Made by a program: the position numbers and the translations under genes. Source: Hymenobacter monticola (GTDB lineage Bacteria > Bacteroidota > Bacteroidia > Cytophagales > Hymenobacteraceae). From it: DNA of 64,000 nt. Below the pieces are notes generated by a model. The model saw nothing but the letters and a program-made list of their open reading frames with translations, had not been told where the DNA came from and did not search any database. The stretch covers positions 3,782,001-3,846,000 of the forward strand of contig NZ_CP094534.1 in the NCBI RefSeq assembly GCF_022811645.1, in the 5' to 3' direction. Positions within the stretch are counted from its first letter, which is position 1, and every line of letters begins with the position of its first letter. Shown one piece after another: positions 48,201 to 56,626 of the stretch.

Positions 48201-48941
48201 TATTCGGCCATCATGAATGCCAAGCACGCCTTCACGCCCAACCAGATGCAGCAGTTCATGCGCCGCGAGCTGATGAATTACCTCACCGGCCGCCGGTCCG
48301 AGCGGAAGAAGGAGCTGCCGCTTGTGCTCTGCGAAAACCAACCCTACATCCACTACTACAAGGGCGGCATGGTCTTCTACGCCCTGCAGGACTACATCGG
48401 CGAGGAAAAGCTGAACGGGGCACTGCGCGAATTCCTGGCCGCCAACCATCAGAGCAAGCCCCCTTATCCCACTTCAACCGACCTGCTGGCCTACCTGCGG
48501 CGGGCCACGCCGGATTCGCTGCAGTACCTGCTGCGCGACCAATTCGAGAAGATAACGCTCTACAAGAACGAGCTGAAGGACGCCACCTACACCCTGCGGT
48601 CCGACGGCCGCTACGACGTCGCCCTCACCATCAAAGCCGAAAAGGTGCACGCCGACAGCCTTGGCAACGAAAGTCCTGCTGCACTGGCTGACTATTTCGA
48701 AGTAGGCGTATTCGGCCCTGACCAGGCTCCCGGCGAAAGCTGGGACGTGCGTGGCAAGGCGCTGCTGCTGAAGAAAGTGAAACTGACCAAGCCCGAAACC
48801 ACCCTGCGCTTCGTGGTGAGCGAAAAGCCCGCCAAAGCCGGCGTCGACCCCTACCAGAAGCTGATTGACCGGTTTTACTACGACAACGTGAAGCCGCTGG
48901 AAGAGAAGAAAGCGGGCTCGAAGACCGTGGCGGTGAAATGA
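45261..48941 (+). CDS. ABC permease fused to M1 aminopeptidase
   Basis: 1226 residues. The N-terminal ~590 residues hold two sets of about six membrane helices (first set 20-260, second 320-590) typical of ABC-2-type permeases. The rest is an M1 domain: beta region, then SHELGHQWWG (His952, Glu953, His956) and ESLAEYSAIM with the Glu ligand. The catalytic residues are intact. The fused arrangement is known in Bacteroidota; it may export or extract membrane-bound peptides and trim them. The downstream repeat starts directly after the TGA. Confidence 0.94.
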   Translation: MFLQTLRFELRYRFTQPTTYLYFGVFALFAFLSQTVDDFGFNSSPKVHVNSPDALAQLFLVSSIFGMFITAAMLGTPIYRDDKDQMTGLLYTTPLPKWGYLGGRFVGSVLAMWFVQAGTAVGALLGMLMPWVEATKLGPVQPVALLVPLVAVGWTNALFAGCLFFAAYLVFRSPLVVYLGGIVLFVGYQVSLQFSERVTSDFLFAMLDPFGIVAKNLDVKYWTIAERNTQIANYLGGLILPNRLLYMGIGLVVLGVACATFRLALPRTRAAKAAPAEAPPALLAGAGLRRTAPAFGSGLSRWQLGQLVRVQVANVMQAWPFRVLALLGTVYVLFNFYWTYHDMRGVQLPVTYQILNVVNSNFTIYLFIIITIYAGELVWRERETRLQGVFDALPFASWLPFASKLLALAVVSAVLTAVQLLVGMAVQAFLDASLIEPLLYLKNFLIQLASLTVLCTLALVVQTVANNKYVGHALMLVYYAVVFLLADALGLHHALLKFGAAVPYTYSDMNGYGHLAAPLLFINLYYLAGAALLGLLASLLWVRGNDTGARTRLRLAGQRLRTPGMRPALLLAGLAVLTAGAWVFYNANVINEFVTPRGLEARQARKERQYKKLENLAQPKITAVVAKVDLFPTASPRGYRLHLNYTLHNQTARPLDSLLVNYDPSRSIRRVLATPGRPARVLFDDPVTGLRMFRLAQPLAPGDSLTLAYEEDYRARGFSSRLTGTGVFDWSTISPEDRLTENGTFLDLSSLRIGYQPGEEIEEDDARRRQGLGPKERTPRLNDPRGRMQAQFARDADRVRFEATLSTDPDQRAVTAGYLDREWTQGGRRYFHYRMDQPIQPLISVLSARFKEYKTEWQSPAGGPPVAIEIYYDPHHPANVRRMAQALSDGLAYYTKAFGPYQYRQIRLLEFPRYKSFAQSYANTIQTSESAGFIDDLRDKNTPDVTYFITSHELGHQWWGHQTVGANVQGSSMLVESLAEYSAIMNAKHAFTPNQMQQFMRRELMNYLTGRRSERKKELPLVLCENQPYIHYYKGGMVFYALQDYIGEEKLNGALREFLAANHQSKPPYPTSTDLLAYLRRATPDSLQYLLRDQFEKITLYKNELKDATYTLRSDGRYDVALTIKAEKVHADSLGNESPAALADYFEVGVFGPDQAPGESWDVRGKALLLKKVKLTKPETTLRFVVSEKPAKAGVDPYQKLIDRFYYDNVKPLEEKKAGSKTVAVK

Positions 48942-49028
48942 GCTGTAGCGTGGACTCTGGGAGTCCGCGCTTGGGCGAACGGCCTCATAGTTCCGGTAAG
49001 CGCGGACTCGCAGAGTCCACGCTACAGC
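48942..49028. repeat. Dispersed inverted repeat, family C copy 2
   Basis: Arms 48942-48972 and 48998-49028 (GCTGTAGCGTGGACTC...) are nearly perfect. The repeat abuts the ABC/M1 stop and overlaps the 3' end of the opposite pseudouridine synthase gene, whose TAG is inside the arm. Same family as 7351-7423. Confidence 0.9.
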
Positions 49029-49585
49029 CCAAAGTCCGTCACCTCACGCACTTCGCCTGCTGCCAGGTCGCCCAGCCGGATATCGGCTACCCGCACCCGC
49101 AGCAGGCGCAGGGTGGGAAAGCCCACGGCCGCCGTCATCTTGCGTACCTGCCGGAATTTGCCTTCCGTCACGATGATGCTCACCCAGGACGTGGGCCCGT
49201 GCCGGTCGTCGCGGATTTTGCGGGTGCGCGCAGGGAAAGCCGGGGCGGGGTCGAGGCGGCGGGCCTGGCAGGGCGTGGTAAGGTACTTCGTGCCGTGGAT
49301 GCCGATTTCGACGCCGGTTTGCAGCTGCGCCAGGGCCGCGTCGGCTATCAGGCCATCGACCTGGGCGTAGTATTCCTTTTCTACTTTGCGGCTGCGCACC
49401 AGCTCGCTCATCTGCCCGTCGGTGGTGAGCAGGAGCAAGCCTTCGCTGTCTTCGTCGAGCCGGCCGATGGCCATGATGCCTTCGGGAAAGTCGTGGAATT
49501 CGCCCAGCTTTTTCTTATTGGCCTCGCCCACAAACTGGCTGAGGTAGCCGTAAGGCTTGTGAATGAGGAAATGGCGGTGCGGCAT
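49022..49585 (-). CDS. Pseudouridine synthase, RsuA/RluE-type
   Basis: 187 residues from ATG 49585 (MPHRHFLIHKPYGYLSQF). The catalytic motif AIGRLDEDSEGLLLLTTDG contains the active Asp, followed by KVEKEYYAQV and EGKFRQVRKMTAAVGFPTLRL. It should convert uridine to pseudouridine in rRNA; length and lack of an S4 domain fit the RluE/RluF-like small forms. Its TAG stop (49024-49022) lies in a dispersed repeat. Confidence 0.93.
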   Translation of the reverse strand: MPHRHFLIHKPYGYLSQFVGEANKKKLGEFHDFPEGIMAIGRLDEDSEGLLLLTTDGQMSELVRSRKVEKEYYAQVDGLIADAALAQLQTGVEIGIHGTKYLTTPCQARRLDPAPAFPARTRKIRDDRHGPTSWVSIIVTEGKFRQVRKMTAAVGFPTLRLLRVRVADIRLGDLAAGEVREVTDFGL

Positions 49586-49599
49586 GGTAGGAGCCGCAG

Positions 49600-50301
49600 C
49601 TAGCGGGCCGGGTTTTCGGTGAGTACCATGAGGGAGTAGCCGCCCAGAATTTTGCTGCAAAGCCGGGGGCTGATGCTGTAGAGTGCCCGGCGCAGCGCGT
49701 GCGTGAGGCGCTCTTTCAGGGACCAATGCTTATAGCGCGGCTCGGTGTACATTTTGTCCATCACCCGGAACCCGTAATCGGCCAACACGCTGAGAATGAA
49801 ATCTTCGGTGAAGTTGTGGATGTGGCCCACGCGGGCCTTCGATTCGATGAGCATCTGCTCGCGCAGCAGTGACCACAGGCTGAGGTCTAGCGGAATGTGA
49901 AACACGGTGTAGCGGCTGGCGCTGGCAATGCCTTCCAGAAATTGAAAGTAGTTGGGCAGGTGCTCGATGACGTCGATGACGAGCAGCAAATCATACGGCT
50001 CGGTTACGGGCTGTGCCGCGAGGTCGTGTTGCTCGAAGCGAAGGCGAGCGGTTTGTTTGGGCGCGGCCAGCGCTAGCGCGTCCTCCGAAATGTCGAACCC
50101 GGTGAACGTGCTGCCGGGCAATTGCGCGGCCAGCTGCACCAGCACCTCGCCGCTGCCGCAGCCCACTTCGCAGACCGTGGCCCGTGGCACGGGGTGGCGG
50201 CGCAGCAGCCGCAGGATGCGCTCGGCCTTGAACGGGGCGTCCTCCTCGTGCCAGGTTGGGTTGTTGGCCAGGTAGGTGCGGTCGTTGTAAATGTCCTGCA
50301 T
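49600..50301 (-). CDS. Class I SAM-dependent methyltransferase
   Basis: 233 residues. Motif I ATVCEVGCGSGEVLVQLA binds S-adenosylmethionine, followed by TFTGFDIS and LLLVIDVIEHLPNY. The C-terminal part (SPRLCSKILGGYSLMVL) is not diagnostic. Substrate unknown; the pattern fits UbiE/COQ5-like or lipid/sugar methyltransferases. It is 14 bp upstream (same strand) of the pseudouridine synthase gene. Confidence 0.92.
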   Translation of the reverse strand: MQDIYNDRTYLANNPTWHEEDAPFKAERILRLLRRHPVPRATVCEVGCGSGEVLVQLAAQLPGSTFTGFDISEDALALAAPKQTARLRFEQHDLAAQPVTEPYDLLLVIDVIEHLPNYFQFLEGIASASRYTVFHIPLDLSLWSLLREQMLIESKARVGHIHNFTEDFILSVLADYGFRVMDKMYTEPRYKHWSLKERLTHALRRALYSISPRLCSKILGGYSLMVLTENPAR

Positions 50302-50410
50302 GCAGCAGCGCGGAAAAAGCCGGTCGGAGAATTCTACAAACTTACGGCCGCCTTATTATTTGCCAGGAGCACGCCGCAGACCCAAGTACTGCGCCGCGCC
50401 AGCTCTGCGG

Positions 50411-51229
50411 CTACTTTTTGCCCACTACGTCTGCCTTTTCGTCCTTAATTCGCTGGGCTACTTCTACCATTGGCGCCACCCAAATTTCCTTTTCGTGCGC
50501 CTTGAGGTAGCGCAGCAGCTGCCGGTGCGCGGGCAGCGCCACGTTCAGCGAATGGCCACCGCCCACGCCGTGAAACAGAAACACCAGCAGCGTGTGCGAC
50601 TGCTGCGCCTGCTTCACCAAGTCAATCAGGTACTGCCCGTCCTGGCCGTTGATGAAGTAGGCGTCCACATTGCTCAAGTCGACCTGGGCGGCGGTCTGCA
50701 TGCCCGATGTAATGCCCCGGGCGGCCACGAAGTCGTTTTTCAGCTGGTCGTAAAATTTCACGCCGCCAATCTGCAGGTCGCCGCAGGGGTAGGCAAAGGT
50801 GCGGGCGGTTTTGCCGTCGATGGCCGAAAGCAGCGTGTTATTCGCCCGGATTTCGTCCACGGCCCGGCCCACGGTGTAGGTGTGCAGGTCGTGGTCGGGC
50901 TGCACGAATTCGCGGCCGGGCCGGCTGCCGTCGCAGGGGTGAAAGAGGGCGTGGTTGCCCAGCTCGTGCCCGCGCTTGGCGGCGGCCCGCCACTCGGGCA
51001 GGCGCTTCGTGACCACCGGCGAGGAGCCGATGAGGTAGAACGTGCCCCGAAGCTTCACCGAATCCAGCGCCGGCACCACGTTGTCGAGGTCCACGTCGAT
51101 GGCGTCGTCGTAGGTAAGCACCACGGCGCACTGCTTGTTATTCCATGGGGTGGCAGCGGGCGTGGTTTGGGCCAGGGCCGCGCTGGAAATCAGCAGGCTG
51201 GCCGCTAGCGACAGGGTTGGAAATTTCAT
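50411..51229 (-). CDS. Polysaccharide deacetylase family protein, secreted
   Basis: 272 residues. Signal peptide (LSLAASLLISSAALAQ). NodB-type domain: CAVVLTYDDAIDVDL (metal Asp pair in TYDDA instead of the usual TFDDG), GTFYLIGSSP, ELGNHALFHPC (His ligands) and FAYPCGD. Should deacetylate a surface or wall glycan; the altered first motif suggests a divergent substrate. Followed 43 bp away by the OmpA gene on the same strand. Confidence 0.9.
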   Translation of the reverse strand: MKFPTLSLAASLLISSAALAQTTPAATPWNNKQCAVVLTYDDAIDVDLDNVVPALDSVKLRGTFYLIGSSPVVTKRLPEWRAAAKRGHELGNHALFHPCDGSRPGREFVQPDHDLHTYTVGRAVDEIRANNTLLSAIDGKTARTFAYPCGDLQIGGVKFYDQLKNDFVAARGITSGMQTAAQVDLSNVDAYFINGQDGQYLIDLVKQAQQSHTLLVFLFHGVGGGHSLNVALPAHRQLLRYLKAHEKEIWVAPMVEVAQRIKDEKADVVGKK

Positions 51230-51272
51230 CGGCGCGAAAACAAGGGAAAGCGCAAAGATGCCCCCGTAGATT

Positions 51273-52358
51273 CTATTTCACTTCTTCCACCTCCACGCGC
51301 CGGTTGCGCACGTCGGGCGAGGGGTGGAGCGGGCGCGTGTCGCCGTAGCCGATGGTGCGGATGCGCTCGGCCGCAATGCCGGCCTTCACCAGATACGTTT
51401 TTACTGCTTCGGCGCGCTGCTCGCTCAGCACCTGGTTTTTGTCGGGTTCGCCCACCTTGTCGGCGTGGCCCGACACGCGGATTTGCAGCGTGGGTCGGCT
51501 TTTCAGCTCGGCCGCCAGCTGGTCGAGCGCCGGGCTCGATTCGGGCAGCAATTCCGGCTTGCCCACCTTGAACAGCACCGTGGGCAGCACCACGGGCGTG
51601 GTCGAAATCAGGGGCGCCGCCGGGGCCGGGCGAACCGTATCGGGCGGGGCCACGGGCGGCGTGGGCGGGGCAGGGGCCGGCGTCGCCGTTTTCGGCGGGT
51701 TGCCCGTTACTTTGATGGTAATGGGCACGGCCGAGCTTTCCTTGGTGGGATAGTAGCCCTGCGTGATGTAGAAGGTGGTGGTTTTGTTGAGCTTGGTGCG
51801 GAAAGTATTGCCGGTGTTCACGGGTTGCTTCAGCTCGGCATCGGCGTACCACAGCACGTTGCGGCCCGACACGCGCAGGCTGCTTTCGACGCCCGCCGGC
51901 ACCGTGCCGGCCGATTTCAGCCGGACGCGGTAGAGCGTGAGCGTGCCCACGTTGCAGTCGCCCTGCGGGCGGTAGGTGGCGTGTCCCGTGAGCTTTTCCA
52001 GGGCCGGGTCATAGGTGAAGGTGATGGAACCGTCGCACCAGTAGCTGTCTCGCGTCCAGCCGGTTTCGTTCAGCTTGGCCACGTGCTCCAGGCGCAGGCC
52101 GGTGGCGGTGCGGGTGCCCTTCATCTGGAAGGTGACCGTGACGTACGGTTTGTCGCCCACTTCTTCGTAGAGAATGCCGAAGGCGTCGGCGCCCTTGCCT
52201 TGCTGCAGGCGCAGCAGCGACGGCCAGTATTGGCCGGGTTTGGAAGAATCATTCTCTACGCCCTGCCAGATGCCCGTCAGGGATGAGGCGGAGGTTTGGG
52301 CCTGGGCCGGGGCCGCGAGCAGCAGGGCCCCGATACCGTACCAAAAGCTGCTTTTCAT
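51273..52358 (-). CDS. OmpA family peptidoglycan-binding protein
   Basis: 361 residues from ATG 52358. Signal peptide to about residue 21 (AAPAQAQ). A beta-rich N-terminal part, a Pro/Ala/Thr linker (PAPAPPTPPVAPPD), then the OmpA domain: VLFKVGKPELLPESSPAL, LQIRVSGHADKVGEPDKNQ, LSEQRAEAVKTYLVKAGI, IGYGDTRPLHPSP, NRRVEVEEV. Should tie the outer membrane or surface to peptidoglycan. The N-terminus may be a small ligand domain. Confidence 0.92.
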   Translation of the reverse strand: MKSSFWYGIGALLLAAPAQAQTSASSLTGIWQGVENDSSKPGQYWPSLLRLQQGKGADAFGILYEEVGDKPYVTVTFQMKGTRTATGLRLEHVAKLNETGWTRDSYWCDGSITFTYDPALEKLTGHATYRPQGDCNVGTLTLYRVRLKSAGTVPAGVESSLRVSGRNVLWYADAELKQPVNTGNTFRTKLNKTTTFYITQGYYPTKESSAVPITIKVTGNPPKTATPAPAPPTPPVAPPDTVRPAPAAPLISTTPVVLPTVLFKVGKPELLPESSPALDQLAAELKSRPTLQIRVSGHADKVGEPDKNQVLSEQRAEAVKTYLVKAGIAAERIRTIGYGDTRPLHPSPDVRNRRVEVEEVK

Positions 52359-52637
52359 AGCGGCAATCAATAAGCTCAGTAGATGGAGAGATGCGCCAAT
52401 AGACGCACCGCCGAAACCAAGAGTTGCCCCGGAAAGGTCCCGAACAAAGCCGAACCGTGAGGCGGTGGCTGCCGAAGGATTTGGCGAACTACTCCAACGT
52501 TGGTGTTGAGCGTGGGCGAAGCAGCTGGCGCGCTACGTGCCTCGGTCACCTGATTCACGCCGGTTCGCAGCAGACCAGGGCCTCTGCTTGGCGCCGCGCC
52601 TGCCCCGCATCGCCCCCGCGTGCGAACTTCGCCCTCT

Positions 52638-53726
52638 ATGAAGTCTTATTACTCGCCCTGGCACCGGCCGTTGCAGCGGTTCTACTGGCACTCGGTGCTG
52701 GCCCTCACGGTCTTTTTTGTGGTGGGCACGCTGCTGCTCGTGCTGCTGGTGCGCGGCACCTTGTCGGTGGTCGACGTACGGCTGGCGCTGGAGGTGGGCG
52801 GCCCGGTGGGCCTGCTGGTGGCCGGCCTGGAAGTGTACGTGTTTCCGCAGCTTTTTGCCCGGGTGCGGCTGGGGGCGCGGCTGCTACTCGGCATGTTGCT
52901 CTACTTGGCCGGCTTCTGGCTGCTGTTGTTTCTCATCCGCCGCATCTTCGCCCCGGCCGTCGACAACAGCCTGCTGGCCGCCCTCGACGCCGAAGGCTTT
53001 CGGGGCTGGCGCAGCCTGGTCGTGCGTCCCGAAGGCCGGGCCTTTGTGCGGCTGCTCACCGGCTACGGCATCCTCAGTCTGTTCACCTCGCTGTTTTACC
53101 AGCTCAGCAACAAAATAGGCCGGCCGGCGCTGCTGCGGCTGTTTCTGGGCCGTTACCACCACCCGGTGGCCGAGCAGCGCATCTTCCTGTTTGTGGATGT
53201 GAAGGGCTCAACTACCCTGGCCGAGCAGCTGGGCAACGAGCGATACAGCCAGCTCATCCGCGACTTTTTCTTCGACATGGGCGCGCCCATTGTGGCGCAC
53301 CGGGGCGAGATTTACCAGTACGTGGGCGATGAGGTGGTGGTGAGTTGGGAGTGGCCCACTGGCATTGCGCAGGCGCGCTGCGTGCGCTGCTTCTTCGCCA
53401 TGCAGCAGGCCATCGACCTGCGTCGCGACTACTACCTGCGCACCTACGGCACCGTGCCCGCCTTCAAAGCCGGCCTGCACGGCGGCCCGGTGATGGCTAC
53501 CCAGGTGGGCGCTATCAAAACCGAGCTGGTGTTCCACGGCGATGTGCTCAACACCACCGCCCGCATCGAGGCCCAGTGCAACGCCCTGCACAGCCGCCTG
53601 CTCTTGTCAGCGTCGCTCTACGACGCCCTTCCGCACCCGCCCGAATTTCAGTTTCAGGCCCGGGGCGCGTTTCCGCTGAGGGGCAAGGCGGGCACGGTGG
53701 CGCTGTACTCGGCTGAAGTCGTGTAA
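52638..53726 (+). CDS. Membrane adenylate/guanylate cyclase
   Basis: 362 residues from ATG 52638. About four to six membrane helices in the first ~170 residues, then a class III cyclase catalytic domain: FLFVDVKGSTTLAEQ (first metal Asp), YQYVGDEVVVSW (second metal Asp), and TELVFHGDVLNTTARIEAQC with the transition-state region. Makes cyclic AMP or GMP. The promoter region 52371-52637 holds no other gene. Confidence 0.92.
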   Translation: MKSYYSPWHRPLQRFYWHSVLALTVFFVVGTLLLVLLVRGTLSVVDVRLALEVGGPVGLLVAGLEVYVFPQLFARVRLGARLLLGMLLYLAGFWLLLFLIRRIFAPAVDNSLLAALDAEGFRGWRSLVVRPEGRAFVRLLTGYGILSLFTSLFYQLSNKIGRPALLRLFLGRYHHPVAEQRIFLFVDVKGSTTLAEQLGNERYSQLIRDFFFDMGAPIVAHRGEIYQYVGDEVVVSWEWPTGIAQARCVRCFFAMQQAIDLRRDYYLRTYGTVPAFKAGLHGGPVMATQVGAIKTELVFHGDVLNTTARIEAQCNALHSRLLLSASLYDALPHPPEFQFQARGAFPLRGKAGTVALYSAEVV

Positions 53727-53799
53727 ATAATCGGCAGTTGATTATTTGTTATTTTCGTGGTTAGCGCCAGTGAGCGCCAATTCCTTCAAACAGACTTTT

Positions 53800-54225
53800 A
53801 TGTCTACCTATTTCGATGATTTTGCGGAGCCCGAGGCGGCGTCGGCCGGCGGGAGCAGGGCCGCTGAAAAGCCGCACCGGCCCAGCCTCACCGGTGCGGT
53901 AGCCACCACGGCCACCAAGCTGCTGCCGCTGATGGCCCTGCTCGATTCCATCCAGCCCTCGGTTACGAAAGAGTCGGTGTTCCGCATTCGACGCAAGAAA
54001 ATTAAGCAGCACTTCACCGAGGTATACGCCGAGCTGCATGCCGAGCGGCCCCGCCGCGAAGCCCTGCTCCACGCCTTCCAGGCGCTGGCCGAGTTGGTGC
54101 AGGAAGAAACCCGTGACATCAGCAAAGACGAGCTCAAGCAGGCCGCCAAGGAAGTAGTGCTGGCCACGCTGCAGAACGCCCCAGCGCTCATTAACGTCGC
54201 CCACCAGGCCCGCCTGCTGGCGTAG
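53800..54225 (+). CDS. Small helical protein, unknown
   Basis: 141 residues from ATG 53800. Acidic N-terminus (YFDDFAEPEAAS), a hydrophobic stretch (ATKLLPLMALLDS), then basic and helical (FRIRRKKIKQHFTEVYAEL, ALAELVQEETRDISKDELKQ). Predicted mostly alpha-helical, possibly partly membrane associated. It starts 74 bp after the cyclase on the same strand and may be co-transcribed. No family recognised. Confidence 0.6.
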   Translation: MSTYFDDFAEPEAASAGGSRAAEKPHRPSLTGAVATTATKLLPLMALLDSIQPSVTKESVFRIRRKKIKQHFTEVYAELHAERPRREALLHAFQALAELVQEETRDISKDELKQAAKEVVLATLQNAPALINVAHQARLLA

Positions 54226-54236
54226 TTTAACGACTT

Positions 54237-54330
54237 AGAGACGCAATATTCTGCATCTGTCAGCCGCGCCGTTCGTGTGTCGTTCAAAAGTTGTCGTTCA
54301 ATGTAGAGACGCAAAATATTGCGTCTCTAC
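54237..54330. repeat. Dispersed inverted repeat, family E
   Basis: AGAGACGCAATATT (54237-54250) and a palindromic right part around GTAGAGACGCAAAATATTGC (54303-54330). The right part contains the TAG stop (54329-54327, minus) of the acyl-CoA synthetase gene. Confidence 0.82.
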
Positions 54331-56261
54331 GCCCGCCGCACGTCATACGGCACGTGCATGCCCAGCAGCGCCTGCGCAATGGCTGCATCGGAAGCGGCAC
54401 CCGACACCTTGATGTCGGCCACCAGCCCGCGCTGCCGGTCGTCGCGCACGGTTATGGAATCTACTTTCAGGTCCGGTACCGTTGCCAGCTGCTTGGCATA
54501 CACGCGGCTGATTTCCTGCTTGGCCAGCGCCGGCTTGAAAATTTTGCCGATGGCCGTGAGCGGTAGCTCGGCGGCCGTGTACACTTGCTTGGGCCAGGCG
54601 GCGCGCTCGGGAATGTGCGTTTCGGCGAAAGTGCGCAGCTCGGCTTCCGATGCGTTTTGGCCCGGGTGCAGCGTCACGTAGGCCACGGGCAGTTCGCCGG
54701 CGTGGGCGTCGGGGCTGCCGATGGCCGCCGCCAGGGCCACGGCGGGGTGGGCCATCAGCGCGTCTTCGATGACTTTCGGGTCGATGTTGTGGCCGCCGCG
54801 GATGATGAGCTCCTTTTTGCGGCCCGTGATGTAGAAACCGCCCTGCGCATCCTGTCGGCCCAGGTCGCCGGTGTTGTAGTATGGGCCCTGGCCATCGCCC
54901 GTATCCACCCAGATGCCTTTGTTGTGCTCGGGCTGCAGGTAGCCGTGGAAGATGTTGCTGCCCCGCACCACCATCACGCCACTTTCCTCGGACTCCGCGA
55001 AGCGCTCAAACTGGCCGGTTTGCTCGTCCAGCACCACAATGCGGACGTCCTGGTAGGGCACGCGCAGGCCGATGCTGCCCGGCATGGGCGCCCCCGCCAG
55101 CGGCCCCACCACGCTGATGCAGCTGCCCTCGGTGAAGCCGTAGCCTTCCACCAGCCGCAGCTTGGTGCGCTCCTCAAAAGCTCGCAGCAGCTCCACCGGC
55201 AGCGGGGCCGCCCCGCAGATGGCGTAGCGCAACGAGCTCAAGTCGTGGCCCTCCACCGGCAGCGTGAGCAGCTTGCTGAAGATGGTGGGCACGCCGCTAA
55301 AGAGCGAAATGCGGTAGTGCGCCACCAATTGCCAGAAATTGTCGAGGATACCCGGCCCGCGGTAGCCCGCCGGGCTGCCCAGCACCACCGTGTGGCCCAG
55401 CAACCACGGCACGCTGCCCGTCACCACCACGCCGTTCACATGGAACAGCGGCAGCCCGCAGAAGAAAACTAGCCGCTCCGGCGCGGCCTCGCCGCCCAGC
55501 AGCTGCGACGACGCAAAGGTGGTGCTCGTGATGTTGTAATGCGTCAGCGGCGCGATTTTGGGCGTGCCCGTGGTGCCGCCGGTGTGGAAGTAGCAGGCCA
55601 CATCCGTCGGCGCCAGCTGCCGGCCCGATACCAGCCGGTCGGCGGGCTGGCGGGCGCTGGCTTCGGCAAAATTTACCACTTTAATGCCCGGCAGGGTCAG
55701 CTTGGGCTGCGTGAGCCGGAGCGCGCCCACCACCAGCTTTTGCACCGTGGGCAGGTAGCCAAGCAAGTCCACCGCCACCACCGTTTGCAGGGTGGGCACC
55801 AAAGGAGCCACGGCTTGCACTTTTTGCCAGATATCGGTTTTCGGGAAAGCTCGCAGCGTGACGAGCACCTTGGTGCCGGCCGCGTTCAGGATGTCGGCAA
55901 TCTGGGCGGGCTCCAGCAGCGGGTTCAGGGGGTTGACGATGCCGGCCGCCTGCCCGCCCCAGAGCGTGAAGTGCGTTTCGGGCAGGTTGGGCAGCAGGTA
56001 TGACACCACGTCCGTCGGCCCCACGCCCAACTCGTGCAGCATGTTGGCCGTCTGGTAGCAGCGCTGCACTAGCTGCGCGTAGCTGAAATCGACCGACTCG
56101 GTGGGCCGCTCCCCGCTGAACACGAAGCGCAGCGCCAGGGCCGCCGGGTTGCGGTCGCGGCCGCGCTCCAGCAGGGCCAGGGTGTGGGCCGGCACGGGCT
56201 GGGCGGCCAGCGGCGTTTGCTCAATGGTTAAAATGTCGTCGAGGTTGCGGTAGCCCGGCAT
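54327..56261 (-). CDS. AMP-dependent acyl-CoA synthetase
   Basis: 644 residues. The AMP-binding motif YFHTGGTTGTPKIAPLTH, then GYGFTEG, YNTGDLGRQD, GRKKELIIRGGHNIDPKVIE and the C-terminal catalytic Lys region TAIGKIFKPAL. This is the FadD-like/long-chain acyl-CoA ligase class. It activates a fatty or aromatic acid to its CoA ester using ATP. Single-gene unit; its stop lies in a repeat. Confidence 0.94.
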   Translation of the reverse strand: MPGYRNLDDILTIEQTPLAAQPVPAHTLALLERGRDRNPAALALRFVFSGERPTESVDFSYAQLVQRCYQTANMLHELGVGPTDVVSYLLPNLPETHFTLWGGQAAGIVNPLNPLLEPAQIADILNAAGTKVLVTLRAFPKTDIWQKVQAVAPLVPTLQTVVAVDLLGYLPTVQKLVVGALRLTQPKLTLPGIKVVNFAEASARQPADRLVSGRQLAPTDVACYFHTGGTTGTPKIAPLTHYNITSTTFASSQLLGGEAAPERLVFFCGLPLFHVNGVVVTGSVPWLLGHTVVLGSPAGYRGPGILDNFWQLVAHYRISLFSGVPTIFSKLLTLPVEGHDLSSLRYAICGAAPLPVELLRAFEERTKLRLVEGYGFTEGSCISVVGPLAGAPMPGSIGLRVPYQDVRIVVLDEQTGQFERFAESEESGVMVVRGSNIFHGYLQPEHNKGIWVDTGDGQGPYYNTGDLGRQDAQGGFYITGRKKELIIRGGHNIDPKVIEDALMAHPAVALAAAIGSPDAHAGELPVAYVTLHPGQNASEAELRTFAETHIPERAAWPKQVYTAAELPLTAIGKIFKPALAKQEISRVYAKQLATVPDLKVDSITVRDDRQRGLVADIKVSGAASDAAIAQALLGMHVPYDVRRA

Positions 56262-56511
56262 GGAGAAGAATAGAAGCGGCAGTGTGGGCCGTAATGAAGA
56301 GGTTTTCCTTCAAAAGTAGGCACGGAGCGGCCGCAAATGGGCCAAAAGCAAGTCCTGACTGGATTTCGCGCAGGTGCCGTAGCTGCTTGGTAGCCGTTAG
56401 CCATCCGGTCCGACGAAGTAAGCTCGGGCTAACCTTTCCATGGCGCGGGCAGTTCAATCCACTAAACCTGCCGCATAGTGTGGCTTTGCAGGTGGTGTAT
56501 AGTTGAACGAC

Positions 56512-56597
56512 GTAGGGGCGGGGCTAGCCCCCGCCTACCATTTGCGCATTTGCAACGATTCCGTTCAACGGCGGGCGGGGGCTAGCCCCGCCCCTAC
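56512..56597. repeat. Dispersed inverted repeat, family D copy
   Basis: GTAGGGGCGGGGCTAGCCCC starts the left arm (56512-56535); the right arm (56574-56597) is its exact reverse complement. It is in the leader region of the MFS gene. The rest of 56262-56626 shows no gene. Confidence 0.88.
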
Positions 56598-56626
56598 ATC
56601 TACCTACTCCAAAACCGCCGCTAACA

